Shown here: positions 1-9,338 of the stretch, piece by piece | Position numbering within the stretch: the stretch's first letter is position 1 | Layout of the letters: each line of letters opens with the position of its first letter | Source of the DNA: Rhodobacterales bacterium | GTDB lineage: Bacteria > Pseudomonadota > Alphaproteobacteria > Rhodobacterales > Rhodobacteraceae | Direction: 5' to 3' | Assembly: GCA_013297695.1 (NCBI GenBank) | Contig: JAAFHX010000014.1 | Coordinates: 1-38,114 of the forward strand | Length of the DNA: 38,114 nucleotides | The notes under the pieces: generated by a model | The model's input: only the letters and a program-made list of their open reading frames with translations | What the model was told of the DNA's origin: nothing | Databases searched by the model: none | Translations under genes and position numbers: made by a program

Positions 1-111
1 AGGGCAGGCGGTGCCTGGGTGGGGCGCGGCGTGCTGCGGGTGACGTTCTGGGGCGCGGTCGCCATGGCGGTGACGGCGGGGGTGGGTATGATCTTCGGCG
101 CAGTCGGCTGA
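1..111 (+). CDS. VIT1/CCC1-family transporter, C-terminal fragment (truncated by window start)
   Basis: Frame 1 reads RAGGAWVGRGVLRVTFWGAVAMAVTAGVGMIFGAVG*, resembling the conserved C-terminus of VIT family proteins; stop TGA at 109-111. Confidence 0.65.
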   Translation, partial: RAGGAWVGRGVLRVTFWGAVAMAVTAGVGMIFGAVG

Positions 112-153
112 CGGGGTCTTTCCAATTCCGCTGCAGGGCGGCAGACTGCGGCG

Positions 154-696
154 ATGGACCCGGTTCATGCCCTGACGATCCGCCTTGCTTCGCCCGCCGA
201 TCTGGCCGAGGTGGATGCGCTGCTGGCCCACAGCTATCCGAAGCTGCTGGCGGCGGACTATGCGCCATCGGTCCTGGTGCTGGCGCTGCCGATCATCTCG
301 CGCGCGCGGCCTGAGCTTTTGGCCTCGGGCAGCTATTTCGTGGCGCTGGATGGCACGGGGCGGATGGTCGGCGCGGGCGGCTGGACCCGGGGCGCCCCAG
401 ACGGCGGGGACATGTCGGGCGGAATCGGCCATGTGCGCCATGTGGTGACGCGCGCTGGCGAGGTGCGGCGCGGGATCGGCCGTGCGCTGATGGGCTGCGC
501 GATGGAGGATGCGCAGGCTGCCGGCATCCGTCGGCTTGACTGCCTGTCAACCCGCACGGCGGTGCCGTTCTACAAGGCGCTTGGCTTTCGGGCCCTGGGC
601 CCGGTCGACGTTCCGCTGCGGCCCGGGATCGTCTTTCCGGCGGTGCGGATGCAGCATGAATTGATCCCGCACAAAAGCAAGGGGCCGGTCAACTGA
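154..696 (+). CDS. GNAT family N-acetyltransferase
   Basis: 180 aa; GNAT acetyl-CoA loop-like VRRGIGRALMGCAMEDA and C-terminal 'PFYKALGFRALGPVDV'. Confidence 0.8.
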   Translation: MDPVHALTIRLASPADLAEVDALLAHSYPKLLAADYAPSVLVLALPIISRARPELLASGSYFVALDGTGRMVGAGGWTRGAPDGGDMSGGIGHVRHVVTRAGEVRRGIGRALMGCAMEDAQAAGIRRLDCLSTRTAVPFYKALGFRALGPVDVPLRPGIVFPAVRMQHELIPHKSKGPVN

Positions 697-704
697 CCGG
701 CCCC
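681..704. terminator. Candidate bidirectional terminator between convergent genes
   Basis: Perfect inverted repeat GGGGCCGGTCA-AC-TGACCGGCCCC; includes the stop codon (694-696) of the upstream GNAT gene; the convergent gene ends at 730. Confidence 0.6.
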
Positions 705-729
705 TGAACGTCCTGCGATGTGGCCTGCG

Positions 730-1467
730 TTACTCGCGGTTGCCCATGAACTGCAGCAGGAACATGAACATGTTGATGAAGTCGAGATAAAGCTGCAGCG
801 CGCCCATGATGGCGGCCTTGCCCAGCCATTCCTCGTTCCCCTGCGACGCCATCTGGATGTAGGTGTTCTTGATGTTCTGCGTGTCATAAGCCGTCAGACC
901 CGCGAAGATCAGCACGCCCAGAACCGAGATCGCGAACATCAGCGCCGAAGAGGCGAGAAAGATGTTGACGATCGAGGCCACGATCAGCCCGATCACGCCC
1001 ATCATCAGGAAGGTGCCGAAACCCGACAGGTCCTTCTTGGTGGTGTAGCCGTAGAGCGACAGCCCGGCGAAGGCGATGGCCGTCACGAGAAAGGTCTGCG
1101 CGATCGACACGCCGGTGAAAACCTGGAAGATCCAGGCGAGCGACAGGCCCATCACGGCGGCATAGGCGTAGAAGAACAGTTGCGCCGCTGCCACCGACAG
1201 GCGGTTGATCATCGCGCCGAAGGCAAAGACCATGATCAGCGGCAGGAACATGACGATCCAGCCGACGATGGTCATCCCGCCTTCGGGGTTGCGCAGGACC
1301 GAGAACAGCGCCTCGTTGTTGCCGACCGCCCAGGCGACGCCGCCGGTCAGCAGCATGCCCACGGACATCAGCCCGTAGACCTTGTTCATGTGGGCGCGAA
1401 GGCCCTCGTCGATCTGAGCCGTCCGGGCGCCTGCGCCGACCGAACGGATATTCTGGTATTCAGCCAT
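730..1467 (-). CDS. Bax inhibitor-1/YccA family membrane protein
   Basis: Likely start MAEYQNIRSVGAGARTAQIDEGLRAHMNKVYGLMSVGMLLTG; multiple TM segments and C-terminal 'LQLYLDFINMFMFLLQFMGNR' typical of the family. Confidence 0.9.
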   Translation of the reverse strand: MAEYQNIRSVGAGARTAQIDEGLRAHMNKVYGLMSVGMLLTGGVAWAVGNNEALFSVLRNPEGGMTIVGWIVMFLPLIMVFAFGAMINRLSVAAAQLFFYAYAAVMGLSLAWIFQVFTGVSIAQTFLVTAIAFAGLSLYGYTTKKDLSGFGTFLMMGVIGLIVASIVNIFLASSALMFAISVLGVLIFAGLTAYDTQNIKNTYIQMASQGNEEWLGKAAIMGALQLYLDFINMFMFLLQFMGNRE

Positions 1468-1595
1468 GTGAAGCCTCCGATGTTGTTCCCAAGGGCCGCA
1501 TCCCCGTTGGGCACAGCCTCGTGTCACGCGATATTGGAAGCGGGAGGGCGATATTCAAGGATTTTCGTCAGAAATCCTGAAGACAGGGTGAAGCG

Positions 1596-1826
1596 TCAGC
1601 GATGCCACTCGGCAGGCACGTCCCAGACCGGGCGTGCGGCCTCGGCCCGGGCGGCGCGGCGCGACAGGCCGATATCGGCAAGGGCGGCGTCGTCAAGGCG
1701 GGCAAGGTGCTGGCGCTGGTGCCGCGCGGTCAGCGCAAGGGCAATGCGGCGTGCCAGCCGGTCGAGGGTGCCTTCCTTCTGCACCTGACGATAGGTCAGT
1801 TGTGCGGTGTGAAGCGAGGCGAACAT
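1596..1826 (-). CDS. DUF1127 domain-containing small protein
   Basis: 76 aa with RLARRIALALTARHQRQHLARLDDAALADIGLSRRAARAEAARPVW; the 'L..LDD..L.DIGLSR..A..E...P.W' pattern is the DUF1127 signature. Confidence 0.85.
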   Translation of the reverse strand: MFASLHTAQLTYRQVQKEGTLDRLARRIALALTARHQRQHLARLDDAALADIGLSRRAARAEAARPVWDVPAEWHR

Positions 1827-1961
1827 GGTCTTTCCTTCCAGGGGTTCATTTGCAAGCGGTGATGTGATTCGTGCCGGGCATCAAATCTGTTGATCCTTCT
1901 GCCAGATCGCATAGCATGAGTGAAATGAATGGTTTTGACGGCTGGAATCAGGAATCGTGAT

Positions 1962-2852
1962 ATGCCGCGCAATCTGGACCTGACCGCGCTGCGGTCTTTC
2001 GTGGCGGTGGCGGATGCCGGCGGGGTGACCCGGGCGGCGGGGTTCCTGAACCTGACGCAATCCGCCGTGTCGATGCAGATCAAGCGGCTGGAGGACATGC
2101 TGGAGATCGAGGTGCTTGACCGGTCGGCCCGCAAGGTCGCGCTGACGGCGGCGGGGGAGCAGCTTTTGGGCTATGCGCGGCGCATGCTGCATCTGAACGA
2201 CGAGGTCTTCGGGCGGCTGACTCATGATGCCTATGAAGGCGAAATCGTTCTGGGGGTACCGCATGACATTGTCTATCCGGCCATCCCGCAGGTGCTGCAG
2301 CGGTTGCACGCCGACTATCCCCGCATGAAGGTCAACCTGATATCGTCCTTCACCCGGGTCTTGAAGGCGCAGTTCGCGCGGGGCGAATGCGACATCATCC
2401 TGACCACCGAAGATGACCTTGATCCCGGCGGCGAGACGCTGGTGGAACTGCCGCTGGTCTGGATCGGCGCGCCCGGGGGCAGTGCATGGAAGCAGCGGCC
2501 GCTGCGGCTGGCCTATGAACATCACTGCATCTTCCGGACCGGGGTGCAGGCGCGGCTGGACGCTGCCGGCATCGCCTGGGAAATGGCGGTGGAAAGCGAG
2601 CAGACGCGCGCCATCGAAGCCAGCGTCAGCGCCGATCTGGCGGTGCATACCGTGCTGGCCGGATCGGAACCGCCACAGCTTGAACGGATCGCGCATCACG
2701 GCACCCTGCCCGATCTGGCCCGTACCAAGGTGAACCTTTACGTCGCGGACCCGGTGCACAGCCCGGTGGTCGATGTTCTGGCCGACCTGGTCCGCCGCGC
2801 CTATGCCGGACGCGCGGCGGGCGGAGGCGGCGCGCCGCAGCCCCGGACCTGA
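1962..2852 (+). CDS. LysR family transcriptional regulator
   Basis: N-terminal wHTH MPRNLDLTALRSFVAVADAGGVTRAAGFLNLTQSAVSMQIKRLEDMLEIEVLDRSARKVALTAAGEQLL. Confidence 0.92.
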   Translation: MPRNLDLTALRSFVAVADAGGVTRAAGFLNLTQSAVSMQIKRLEDMLEIEVLDRSARKVALTAAGEQLLGYARRMLHLNDEVFGRLTHDAYEGEIVLGVPHDIVYPAIPQVLQRLHADYPRMKVNLISSFTRVLKAQFARGECDIILTTEDDLDPGGETLVELPLVWIGAPGGSAWKQRPLRLAYEHHCIFRTGVQARLDAAGIAWEMAVESEQTRAIEASVSADLAVHTVLAGSEPPQLERIAHHGTLPDLARTKVNLYVADPVHSPVVDVLADLVRRAYAGRAAGGGGAPQPRT

Positions 2853-2934
2853 TCCGGGGCCTTCTGCCCGGCCCCCGCGCCGGACCCCTGGCACCTGTCC
2901 CCGGCGATGCGTCGCGGCACGGGGCGCGTGCCGG

Positions 2935-3900
2935 TCAGCCGATGCGGATGACCACCTTGCCCGTGGCCTTGCGGCTGCGCAGCAGGTCCAGCCCCTCGGG
3001 CGTGCGGTCAAAGGGCAGGACATGGCTGATGTGCGGATGCAGGCTGCCTTGCCGGAACCATTCCGTCAGCGTGGCAAGGCTGTCGGTCAGCACATCGGGG
3101 CGGAAGGTCATGTACCCGCCCCAGTACAGCCCGATGACCGACAGGTTCTTGACCAGCAGAAGGTTCGCCGGAATCTGCGGCACCTCGCCCCCGGCAAAGC
3201 CGATGGTCAGCAGCCGGCCTTCGGGGCGGGTGGCGCGCAGCGCCTCCAGGAATGCAGGCCCGCCGACGGTGTCATAGACCACATCGACGCCGCCGAGTGC
3301 CTTGAGCCGGCCGCGCAGGTCCGGATCGTCGCTGTCGATCAGGTGCAGCGCACCGGCCGCCCGGGCCACCTTCAGCTTGGCCGCCCCGCGCGCCGAGGCG
3401 ATCACCCGCGCGCCCATCCGTGCGCCGATCTCGACCGCCGTCAGGCCGACCCCGCCAGCCGCGCCCGTGACCAGAAGCGTTTCCCCGGGCCGCAGGCCCG
3501 CGCGGCGGTCCAGCGCAAGGTGCGAGGTACCATAGGCGATCTGAAAGCCCGCCGCCTGTTCCATCGACATCTCGTCAGGCACCGTGACGCAGCGTGCGGC
3601 GGGCACGACGGCATGGGTGGCAAGACCGCCTTTCCCCGCGACCACCGCAACGCGCGTGCCGGGTGCCGGACCGGTGACGCCCGGCCCGGGGTGCTCGACA
3701 ACTCCCGCCATCTCCAGCCCCGGCACGAAGGGTCTTGGCGGTGTGTCCTGATAGGTTCCGTTCAGCATCAGCAGGTCGGCAAAGTTCAACCCGCAGGCTG
3801 CGACCCGGATGCGCAGCTCCTCCGGCCCGGGCTCGGGCATCGGAACATCGGCAAACCGAGGCGCATTGTCGCCTTCAGGGACAAGAAAGGCACGCATCAT
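2935..3900 (-). CDS. NADPH:quinone oxidoreductase family / zinc-type alcohol dehydrogenase-like (MDR) protein
   Basis: MDR fold: AACGLNFADLLMLNGTYQ, GLEMAGVVE, LLVTGAAGGVGLTAVEIGARMGARVIA, DVVYDTVGG. Start placed at the ATG at 3900. Confidence 0.9.
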   Translation of the reverse strand: MMRAFLVPEGDNAPRFADVPMPEPGPEELRIRVAACGLNFADLLMLNGTYQDTPPRPFVPGLEMAGVVEHPGPGVTGPAPGTRVAVVAGKGGLATHAVVPAARCVTVPDEMSMEQAAGFQIAYGTSHLALDRRAGLRPGETLLVTGAAGGVGLTAVEIGARMGARVIASARGAAKLKVARAAGALHLIDSDDPDLRGRLKALGGVDVVYDTVGGPAFLEALRATRPEGRLLTIGFAGGEVPQIPANLLLVKNLSVIGLYWGGYMTFRPDVLTDSLATLTEWFRQGSLHPHISHVLPFDRTPEGLDLLRSRKATGKVVIRIG

Positions 3901-3959
3901 TCCTCCAGCACGGTCATGCACAAGAGTAGCAGGCGGTTCCACTGGCAACCAGAGGATGA

Positions 3960-3976
3960 ATGTTGCAAAACGCAAC
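3960..3976. promoter_or_regulatory. Candidate operator: perfect hyphenated palindrome
   Basis: TGTTGC-AAAAC-GCAACA, in the gap between the divergent MDR oxidoreductase (starts 3900, minus) and the XRE regulator (starts 4228, plus). Confidence 0.4.
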
Positions 3977-4227
3977 AATCAAGGGATGAAAGCTTCGCAT
4001 TTTGCATCGCAATTTGAACACATCCTTATGCGCGAGTCTCGCACGAAGGATGAAGCCAGCGCGCGATTGGATCGCCTTGTTACCCGTCTGTATAATTCGA
4101 CATATCCGAAAAGACAGGTTTTTCGGGGCACGCGCAGATTCTTGGAAACAACCGCAGCGCGTGAAAATCTGGCACGCAAATTGCTTATAGAAGGGTAGGG
4201 GACACAACTCGTAGAACGGAAATTGAA

Positions 4228-4593
4228 ATGAAGCATCACGTTGACGCCCATGTCGGCAAAAGGATTCGGCACCGCCGCTGGATGGTCGGGATCACCCAGC
4301 AGCAACTGGCCGACAAGGTCGGGATCAAGTTCCAGCAGATCCAGAAGTACGAAACCGGGATGAACCGGGTCAGTGCCTCGCGTCTGTGGGACATTGCCGA
4401 TACGCTTGGCGTCGGGATCAGCTTTTTCTTCGAAGGGCTGGACGACGCGCGGGAAACCTCGGGCGCACAGGTGGGTGACATCCTGGGCGACAAGGAGGCG
4501 CTGGAACTCGTCCGGTCCTACTATGCGATCCCCGAGGCGCAGCGCCGCAGGCTGTTCGACCTGGCCCGCGTGCTGAGCGACGCCGCCGCCTGA
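4228..4593 (+). CDS. XRE/Cro-CI-type helix-turn-helix transcriptional regulator
   Basis: GKRIRHRRWMVGITQQQLADKVGIKFQQIQKYETGMNRVSASRLWDIADTLGVGISFFFEGL. Confidence 0.93.
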   Translation: MKHHVDAHVGKRIRHRRWMVGITQQQLADKVGIKFQQIQKYETGMNRVSASRLWDIADTLGVGISFFFEGLDDARETSGAQVGDILGDKEALELVRSYYAIPEAQRRRLFDLARVLSDAAA

Positions 4594-4670
4594 CGAACGG
4601 CACGGCCCGTGCTCCTCTTGACCGACCCTGCCGCGCGCGATAGCGGCAGGGTGCGTTCAAGGAGGGTCGG

Positions 4671-5471
4671 GTGATGCCGCAACTGTCGAATTCCGATCGC
4701 GATGCCGTGCTTGCGACCGCTGCCGCGATGGCCGATGCGGCGCGTCAGGCGACCCTGCAGCATTTTCGCGCGGCGGGCCTGATGGCCGATACAAAGGAAA
4801 CCGACCGCTTCGACCCGGTGACCGTTGCCGACCGGCTGTCAGAGGACCGGATGCTGGAGGTTCTGGCGGCCCGCCGTCCGCAGGATGCCGTGCGGGGCGA
4901 GGAACGCGGGGCAAGGCCCGGAACGTCGGGGCTGACCTGGCATCTGGACCCGATCGACGGCACGCGGGCCTACCTGTGCGGCGCGCCGACCTGGGGTGTC
5001 CTGATCGCCGTCGCGGATGACTCCGGCCCGATCTACGGGATCATCGACCAGCCCTTCATCGGCGAGCGGTTCGAGGGCGGGCTTGGCCGGGCCTGCGTGA
5101 CGGGCCCGATGGGGCGGCGCGCGCTTGGCTGCCGGGGCGCACGGTCGCTGGATCAGGCCATTCTTCTTTCAACCTTTCCCGAAATCGGCACCGAGGCCGA
5201 GGGCGCGGCATTCCGCCGGGTCTCAGACCGGGTGCGCCTCACCCGCTATGGCATGGATTGCTATGGCTATGCCCTGCTGGCGGCGGGGCAGGTCGATCTG
5301 GTGATCGAGGCGGGGCTGCAAAGCTATGACGTGATGGCCCCCATTGCCGTGGTCGAGGCGGCAGGCGGCATCATGACCGACTGGCAGGGCCGCCCCGTGC
5401 ATGAGGGCGGGCAGGTGATCGCCGCAGCGAACCCGCAGGTTCACGCGGCGGCGCTGGCCCTGCTGGCCTGA
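4671..5471 (+). CDS. hisN: Inositol monophosphatase family protein, probably histidinol-phosphatase
   Basis: DPVTVADRLSE, EERG and WHLDPIDGTRAYLCGAPTWG motifs; C-terminal YDVMAPIAVVEAAGGIMTDWQG. Confidence 0.8.
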   Translation: MMPQLSNSDRDAVLATAAAMADAARQATLQHFRAAGLMADTKETDRFDPVTVADRLSEDRMLEVLAARRPQDAVRGEERGARPGTSGLTWHLDPIDGTRAYLCGAPTWGVLIAVADDSGPIYGIIDQPFIGERFEGGLGRACVTGPMGRRALGCRGARSLDQAILLSTFPEIGTEAEGAAFRRVSDRVRLTRYGMDCYGYALLAAGQVDLVIEAGLQSYDVMAPIAVVEAAGGIMTDWQGRPVHEGGQVIAAANPQVHAAALALLA

Positions 5472-5699
5472 GCCGTCTGCGGGCCAGAGGAAGTGCCGCG
5501 CGTCGGCGTTGCCTTGGGGTGCCGCGCCGTCCCCGGTCTTTCAGAACACTGCTGCAGAAGACTGTTCCATAGGACGATGAGCGATTTTCCGGTCAGGCCG
5601 AGGTTGCCCCGGCCCGTCAGCTTTGCGTAAGCTGCGCGGCAACGCCCGGGCGCGTCCGGTGGCGGCATTTCCACCACAAGAGGCAGGTCGGAGCACCAC

Positions 5700-7037
5700 A
5701 TGCCAGAGACGCTGATCCGGGGGGCCGAGGTCGTCGTGACCATGGACAGCACGCGGCGCGAGATTGCGCGCGGCGATGTGCTGATCCGGGGTGGCGTGGT
5801 CGCCGCCGTGGGGCAGGGGCTGACGACCACGGGCCGCGTGGTCGAGGCGCGGGGCTGTGTGGTGACGCCCGGCCTCGTGAACACGCACCATCACCTGTAC
5901 CAGACCCTGACCCGCGCGGTGCCGGGCGGGCAGGATGCGCTGCTGTTCGGCTGGCTGAAGACGCTTTACCCGATATGGGCGCGGTTTGGCCCGGAAGAGA
6001 TGTTCGTCAGCGCGCAGATCGGGCTGGCTGAACTGGCGCTGTCGGGCTGCACGATGACGTCGGACCACCTGTACCTTTACCCCAACGGCGCGCGTCTGGA
6101 TGATAGCATCGCCGCCGCTGCCGAAGTCGGCCTGCGCTTTCATCCGACGCGCGGGGCGATGAGCATCGGCGAGTCGGCAGGTGGCCTGCCGCCCGACAGT
6201 CTGGTGGAGCGGGAACAGACGATCCTTGAAGACTGCATCCGCGTGGTCGATGCCTTTCACGACCCCCGCCCCGGCGCGATGCTGCGGGTGGGGCTGGCCC
6301 CCTGTTCGCCCTTTTCCGTCAGCCGCGACCTGATGCGGCAGGCGGCGCTGCTGGCGCGCGACAAGGGGGTGATGCTGCACACCCATCTGGCCGAGAATGA
6401 CGAGGATATTGCCTATTCGCTGGCGAAGTTCGGCTGCCGCCCCGGGCAATATGCCGAAGACCTGGGCTGGACCGGCGCGGATGTCTGGCATGCCCATTGC
6501 GTCAAGCTGGACGCTGCCGAGATCGACCTGTTCGCGCGGTCGGGTACTGGGGTGGCGCATTGCCCCTGTTCCAACTGCCGCCTGGGGTCAGGCATTGCGC
6601 CGGTGCGCGCGATGCGCGATGCGGGGGTGAAGGTGGCGCTAGGGGTGGACGGGTCCGCGTCGAACGACGCGGGCAATCTGATCGCCGAGGCGCGGCAGGC
6701 GCTGTTGCTGCAAAGGGTCGCGCGCGGGGCAGATGCCATGGGCGCGCGCGAGGCGCTGGAGATTGCGACGCTTGGGGGTGCTCGGGTGCTGGGCCGGTCA
6801 GACTGTGGCGCGCTGGAGGTCGGGCGGCGGGCCGATCTGGCGGTCTGGGATATGTCGGGGATCGAGGCGGCCGGGTCCTGGGACCCGGTGGCGGCGTTGA
6901 TCCTGTGCGGCCCCGCAAGGGTGCGCGAACTGTTCGTCGAAGGGCGGCAGGTGGTGGGGGGCGGGCAGATGCTGACCATCGACCTGCCCGCCGTGGTCGA
7001 GCGGCAGAACCGGCTGGCGCAAGCCCTGGCAGGATAG
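5700..7037 (+). CDS. Amidohydrolase, 8-oxoguanine deaminase-like (cytosine/purine deaminase superfamily)
   Basis: GLVNTHHHLYQTLTRAVPGG, SGCTMTSDHLYLYPNG, MLHTHLAENDEDI, WHAHCVKLD, HCPCSNCRLGSGIAPVRAM, LGVDGSASND. Confidence 0.85.
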   Translation: MPETLIRGAEVVVTMDSTRREIARGDVLIRGGVVAAVGQGLTTTGRVVEARGCVVTPGLVNTHHHLYQTLTRAVPGGQDALLFGWLKTLYPIWARFGPEEMFVSAQIGLAELALSGCTMTSDHLYLYPNGARLDDSIAAAAEVGLRFHPTRGAMSIGESAGGLPPDSLVEREQTILEDCIRVVDAFHDPRPGAMLRVGLAPCSPFSVSRDLMRQAALLARDKGVMLHTHLAENDEDIAYSLAKFGCRPGQYAEDLGWTGADVWHAHCVKLDAAEIDLFARSGTGVAHCPCSNCRLGSGIAPVRAMRDAGVKVALGVDGSASNDAGNLIAEARQALLLQRVARGADAMGAREALEIATLGGARVLGRSDCGALEVGRRADLAVWDMSGIEAAGSWDPVAALILCGPARVRELFVEGRQVVGGGQMLTIDLPAVVERQNRLAQALAG

Positions 7038-7046
7038 GAGAGCGGA

Positions 7047-7367
7047 ATGTCGCACAATTACGAAACGCAGCGGCGCGAGACCTATGCGACCTTCAAGCAG
7101 TCGGGGTCGGTCAAGCTGCCGAAAACGGCCGAGGTCGATTTCATGTTCTTCATCGAGGAACTGGACGCCGACTGGAATGCGCTGGAAAAGGCCCTGCGCG
7201 CCGAAGGGTTCCGCCCGCGCCGGGTGGGCGACGGCATCACCCTGATCGCCCGCACTGGCCCGATCCCGGTCACGCCGGAAGCGATCTGGGACAGGGAACG
7301 CACAGCGACCACCATCGCGCTGGCGCATGACTTTTTCCCCGACGGCTGGGAACTGGCCGAGGACTAA
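7047..7367 (+). CDS. RraB-like (ribonuclease E inhibitor RraB / DUF695-type) family protein
   Basis: 106 aa: VDFMFFIEELDADWNALEKALRAEGF..., AHDFFPDGWE typical of RraB family members. Confidence 0.7.
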   Translation: MSHNYETQRRETYATFKQSGSVKLPKTAEVDFMFFIEELDADWNALEKALRAEGFRPRRVGDGITLIARTGPIPVTPEAIWDRERTATTIALAHDFFPDGWELAED

Positions 7368-7885
7368 TCCGGGTTCTGCCGCCATTCCATGAACAGCGCG
7401 TTCTTGGCCGCCCCGGCGGGGACTTCGGCATAGGCGGCGATCTCTCGAAAGCCCCGGCTGCGATAAAGCGCGATGGCGTCGGTCAGGAAGATCGCCGTGT
7501 CCAGCCTGACGACCGGGCAGCCGACAGCCCCCATTCCCGTGATGACGGCATCGACCAGCGCACCACCGATGCCCCGGCCCCGGGCGGCGGGATCGACGAA
7601 CAGACGCTTGATCTCGGCCGTTCCGGGAGCGATCCGGCGGGAAAGGACACAGCCCACCGGGGCACCGTTCCGCCGCGCGATCAAGGCAAGCCCATCGGGA
7701 GGGCAGTAGGCCGGGCCGATCTCGTCCAGCGCCTTCTGCAGTCGTTCGGGACTGTAGTAGGACGAAATGTCTTCGGTTTCCTGCGGAAAGGTGTCGTACA
7801 GCCATTGCACATAGCCCCGCACCAGGGCGCGCACCGCCTGGACATCCGCCGGCGTCTCCATCTGAACAGTCTCGTGCATGTCCAC
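7364..7885 (-). CDS. GNAT family N-acetyltransferase
   Basis: AEIKRLFVDPAARGRGIGGALVDAVI plus ALYRSRGFREI. Confidence 0.88.
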   Translation of the reverse strand: MDMHETVQMETPADVQAVRALVRGYVQWLYDTFPQETEDISSYYSPERLQKALDEIGPAYCPPDGLALIARRNGAPVGCVLSRRIAPGTAEIKRLFVDPAARGRGIGGALVDAVITGMGAVGCPVVRLDTAIFLTDAIALYRSRGFREIAAYAEVPAGAAKNALFMEWRQNPD

Positions 7886-7937
7886 GCCTTGCCCCCCTTG
7901 CTGTCCCGGTCCGGGCCTTCTTGGCCGGACGTTCGGG

Positions 7938-9212
7938 TCAGCGTTCCCTGCCAGCCACCCAGACCGAGCGTATCGCCCTGTCGTCCCCCATCATGATCGT
8001 CGGAAACAGCGCCTGCCAGATGTTTTCGGCCCGGCGCGTTGCCTGTTCGATGGCAGGGGTCGAGGCGAGGTCGATCACCACAAGGTCCGCCTCCATCCCC
8101 GGGGCGATGTTGCCGATCCGGTCTTCCGCATGCAGCGCGCGGGCAGAGCCTTGCGTCGCCAGCCACCAGAGCTGTGCCGGGTGCAGCGCGGTGCCGTTCA
8201 ACTGGGCCACCTCATAGGCCGCGGCCATCGTGCGCAGCATCGAGAACGACGACCCGCCGCCGGTGTCGGTCGCCAGTCCGACCCGCAGCGACCGGGCCAG
8301 CCCCATGTCGAACAGACCTGACCCGATGAAGGTGTTCGAGGTCGGGCAATGCACCAGGCTCGCCCCCGCCTCAATCAGGCGGGCACGCTCGCGCGCGGTC
8401 AGATGGATGGCATGGCCGTAGACCGCGCCCTCGCGCAGCAGGCCCTGCGCCTCGTAGGTGTCCAGATAGTCGCGCGACTGGGGGAACAGCGCCTGCACCC
8501 AGGCAATCTCGTCTGTCTGTTCGGAAAGATGGGTCTGCATCAGGCAGTCGGGATGCTCGCGCCACAGCGCCCCCAGGGCAGCAAGCTGTTCGGGGGTCGA
8601 GGTCGGCGAGAAGCGGGGCGTGATGACGTAGGACAGCCGGTCAACCCCGTGCCATTTCTGCAGCAAGGCCCGACTGTCGTCATAGGCCGATTGCGGCGTG
8701 TCGCGCAGACCTTCGGGTGCGTTGCGGTCCATGCAGGTCTTGCCTGCCCAGACCCGCTGACCCCGCGCCTTTGCGGCGGTGAAATAGGCGTCCACGCTGG
8801 CCGGGTGGATCGTGGCATAGGTGCAGACCGAGGTGGTGCCATGCGCCAGCGTCAGGTCGAGGTGTCGGTTGGCGATGTCGGCGGCATGGGCGGGGTCGCC
8901 GAATCGCATTTCTTCGGGAAAGGTGTAAAGGTTCAGCCAGTCGATCAGCCGCTTGCCCCAGGACGCGATCATGGCGGTCTGGGGATAGTGCACATGCGCG
9001 TCGACGAACCCGGCCGAGATCAGCGCGCGCCCATAATCGGTGATCCGGGCCTGTGGGTGGGCCGTGCGCAGACGGTCGGCCGGGCCTGCATCGGCGATCC
9101 GCCCGTTCTGCACCAGCACGGCCCCGTGGCTTTCATGGCGCGCCACGCCTTCGCCGTCCGCAAAGGGGTCGCCGTCGAACCGCAGAACCTGCCCCAGAAG
9201 AAGATCGCCCAT
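7938..9212 (-). CDS. guaD: Guanine deaminase
   Basis: SAGFVDAHVHYPQTAMIASWGKRLIDWLNLYTFPEE, HGTTSVCTYATIHPASVD, CLMQTHLSEQTDEI, VHCPTSNTFIGSGLFDM, ATDTGGGSSFSMLRTM. Confidence 0.93.
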   Translation of the reverse strand: MGDLLLGQVLRFDGDPFADGEGVARHESHGAVLVQNGRIADAGPADRLRTAHPQARITDYGRALISAGFVDAHVHYPQTAMIASWGKRLIDWLNLYTFPEEMRFGDPAHAADIANRHLDLTLAHGTTSVCTYATIHPASVDAYFTAAKARGQRVWAGKTCMDRNAPEGLRDTPQSAYDDSRALLQKWHGVDRLSYVITPRFSPTSTPEQLAALGALWREHPDCLMQTHLSEQTDEIAWVQALFPQSRDYLDTYEAQGLLREGAVYGHAIHLTARERARLIEAGASLVHCPTSNTFIGSGLFDMGLARSLRVGLATDTGGGSSFSMLRTMAAAYEVAQLNGTALHPAQLWWLATQGSARALHAEDRIGNIAPGMEADLVVIDLASTPAIEQATRRAENIWQALFPTIMMGDDRAIRSVWVAGRER

Positions 9213-9338
9213 ACCTGCCCCCCGGCTTGCCCCCGGCAGACCCTAGGGTCTTTGCGCAGGAACGTAAATTTCCCGAGTGGCCCTGTTGTGTTGAAACACC
9301 TTTCGCTAAGGTCGGCGCAATCAGCATACGGGGACAGG

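Noticed and set aside
718-1788. 356-aa plus-strand ORF
   Set aside because: Antisense to the Bax inhibitor-1 family gene and DUF1127 gene; no domain support.
3960-3976. PpsR/CrtJ photosynthesis-repressor site TGT-N12-ACA
   Set aside because: The dyad TGTTGCAAAACGCAACA has N11 between TGT and ACA, one short of the consensus spacing.
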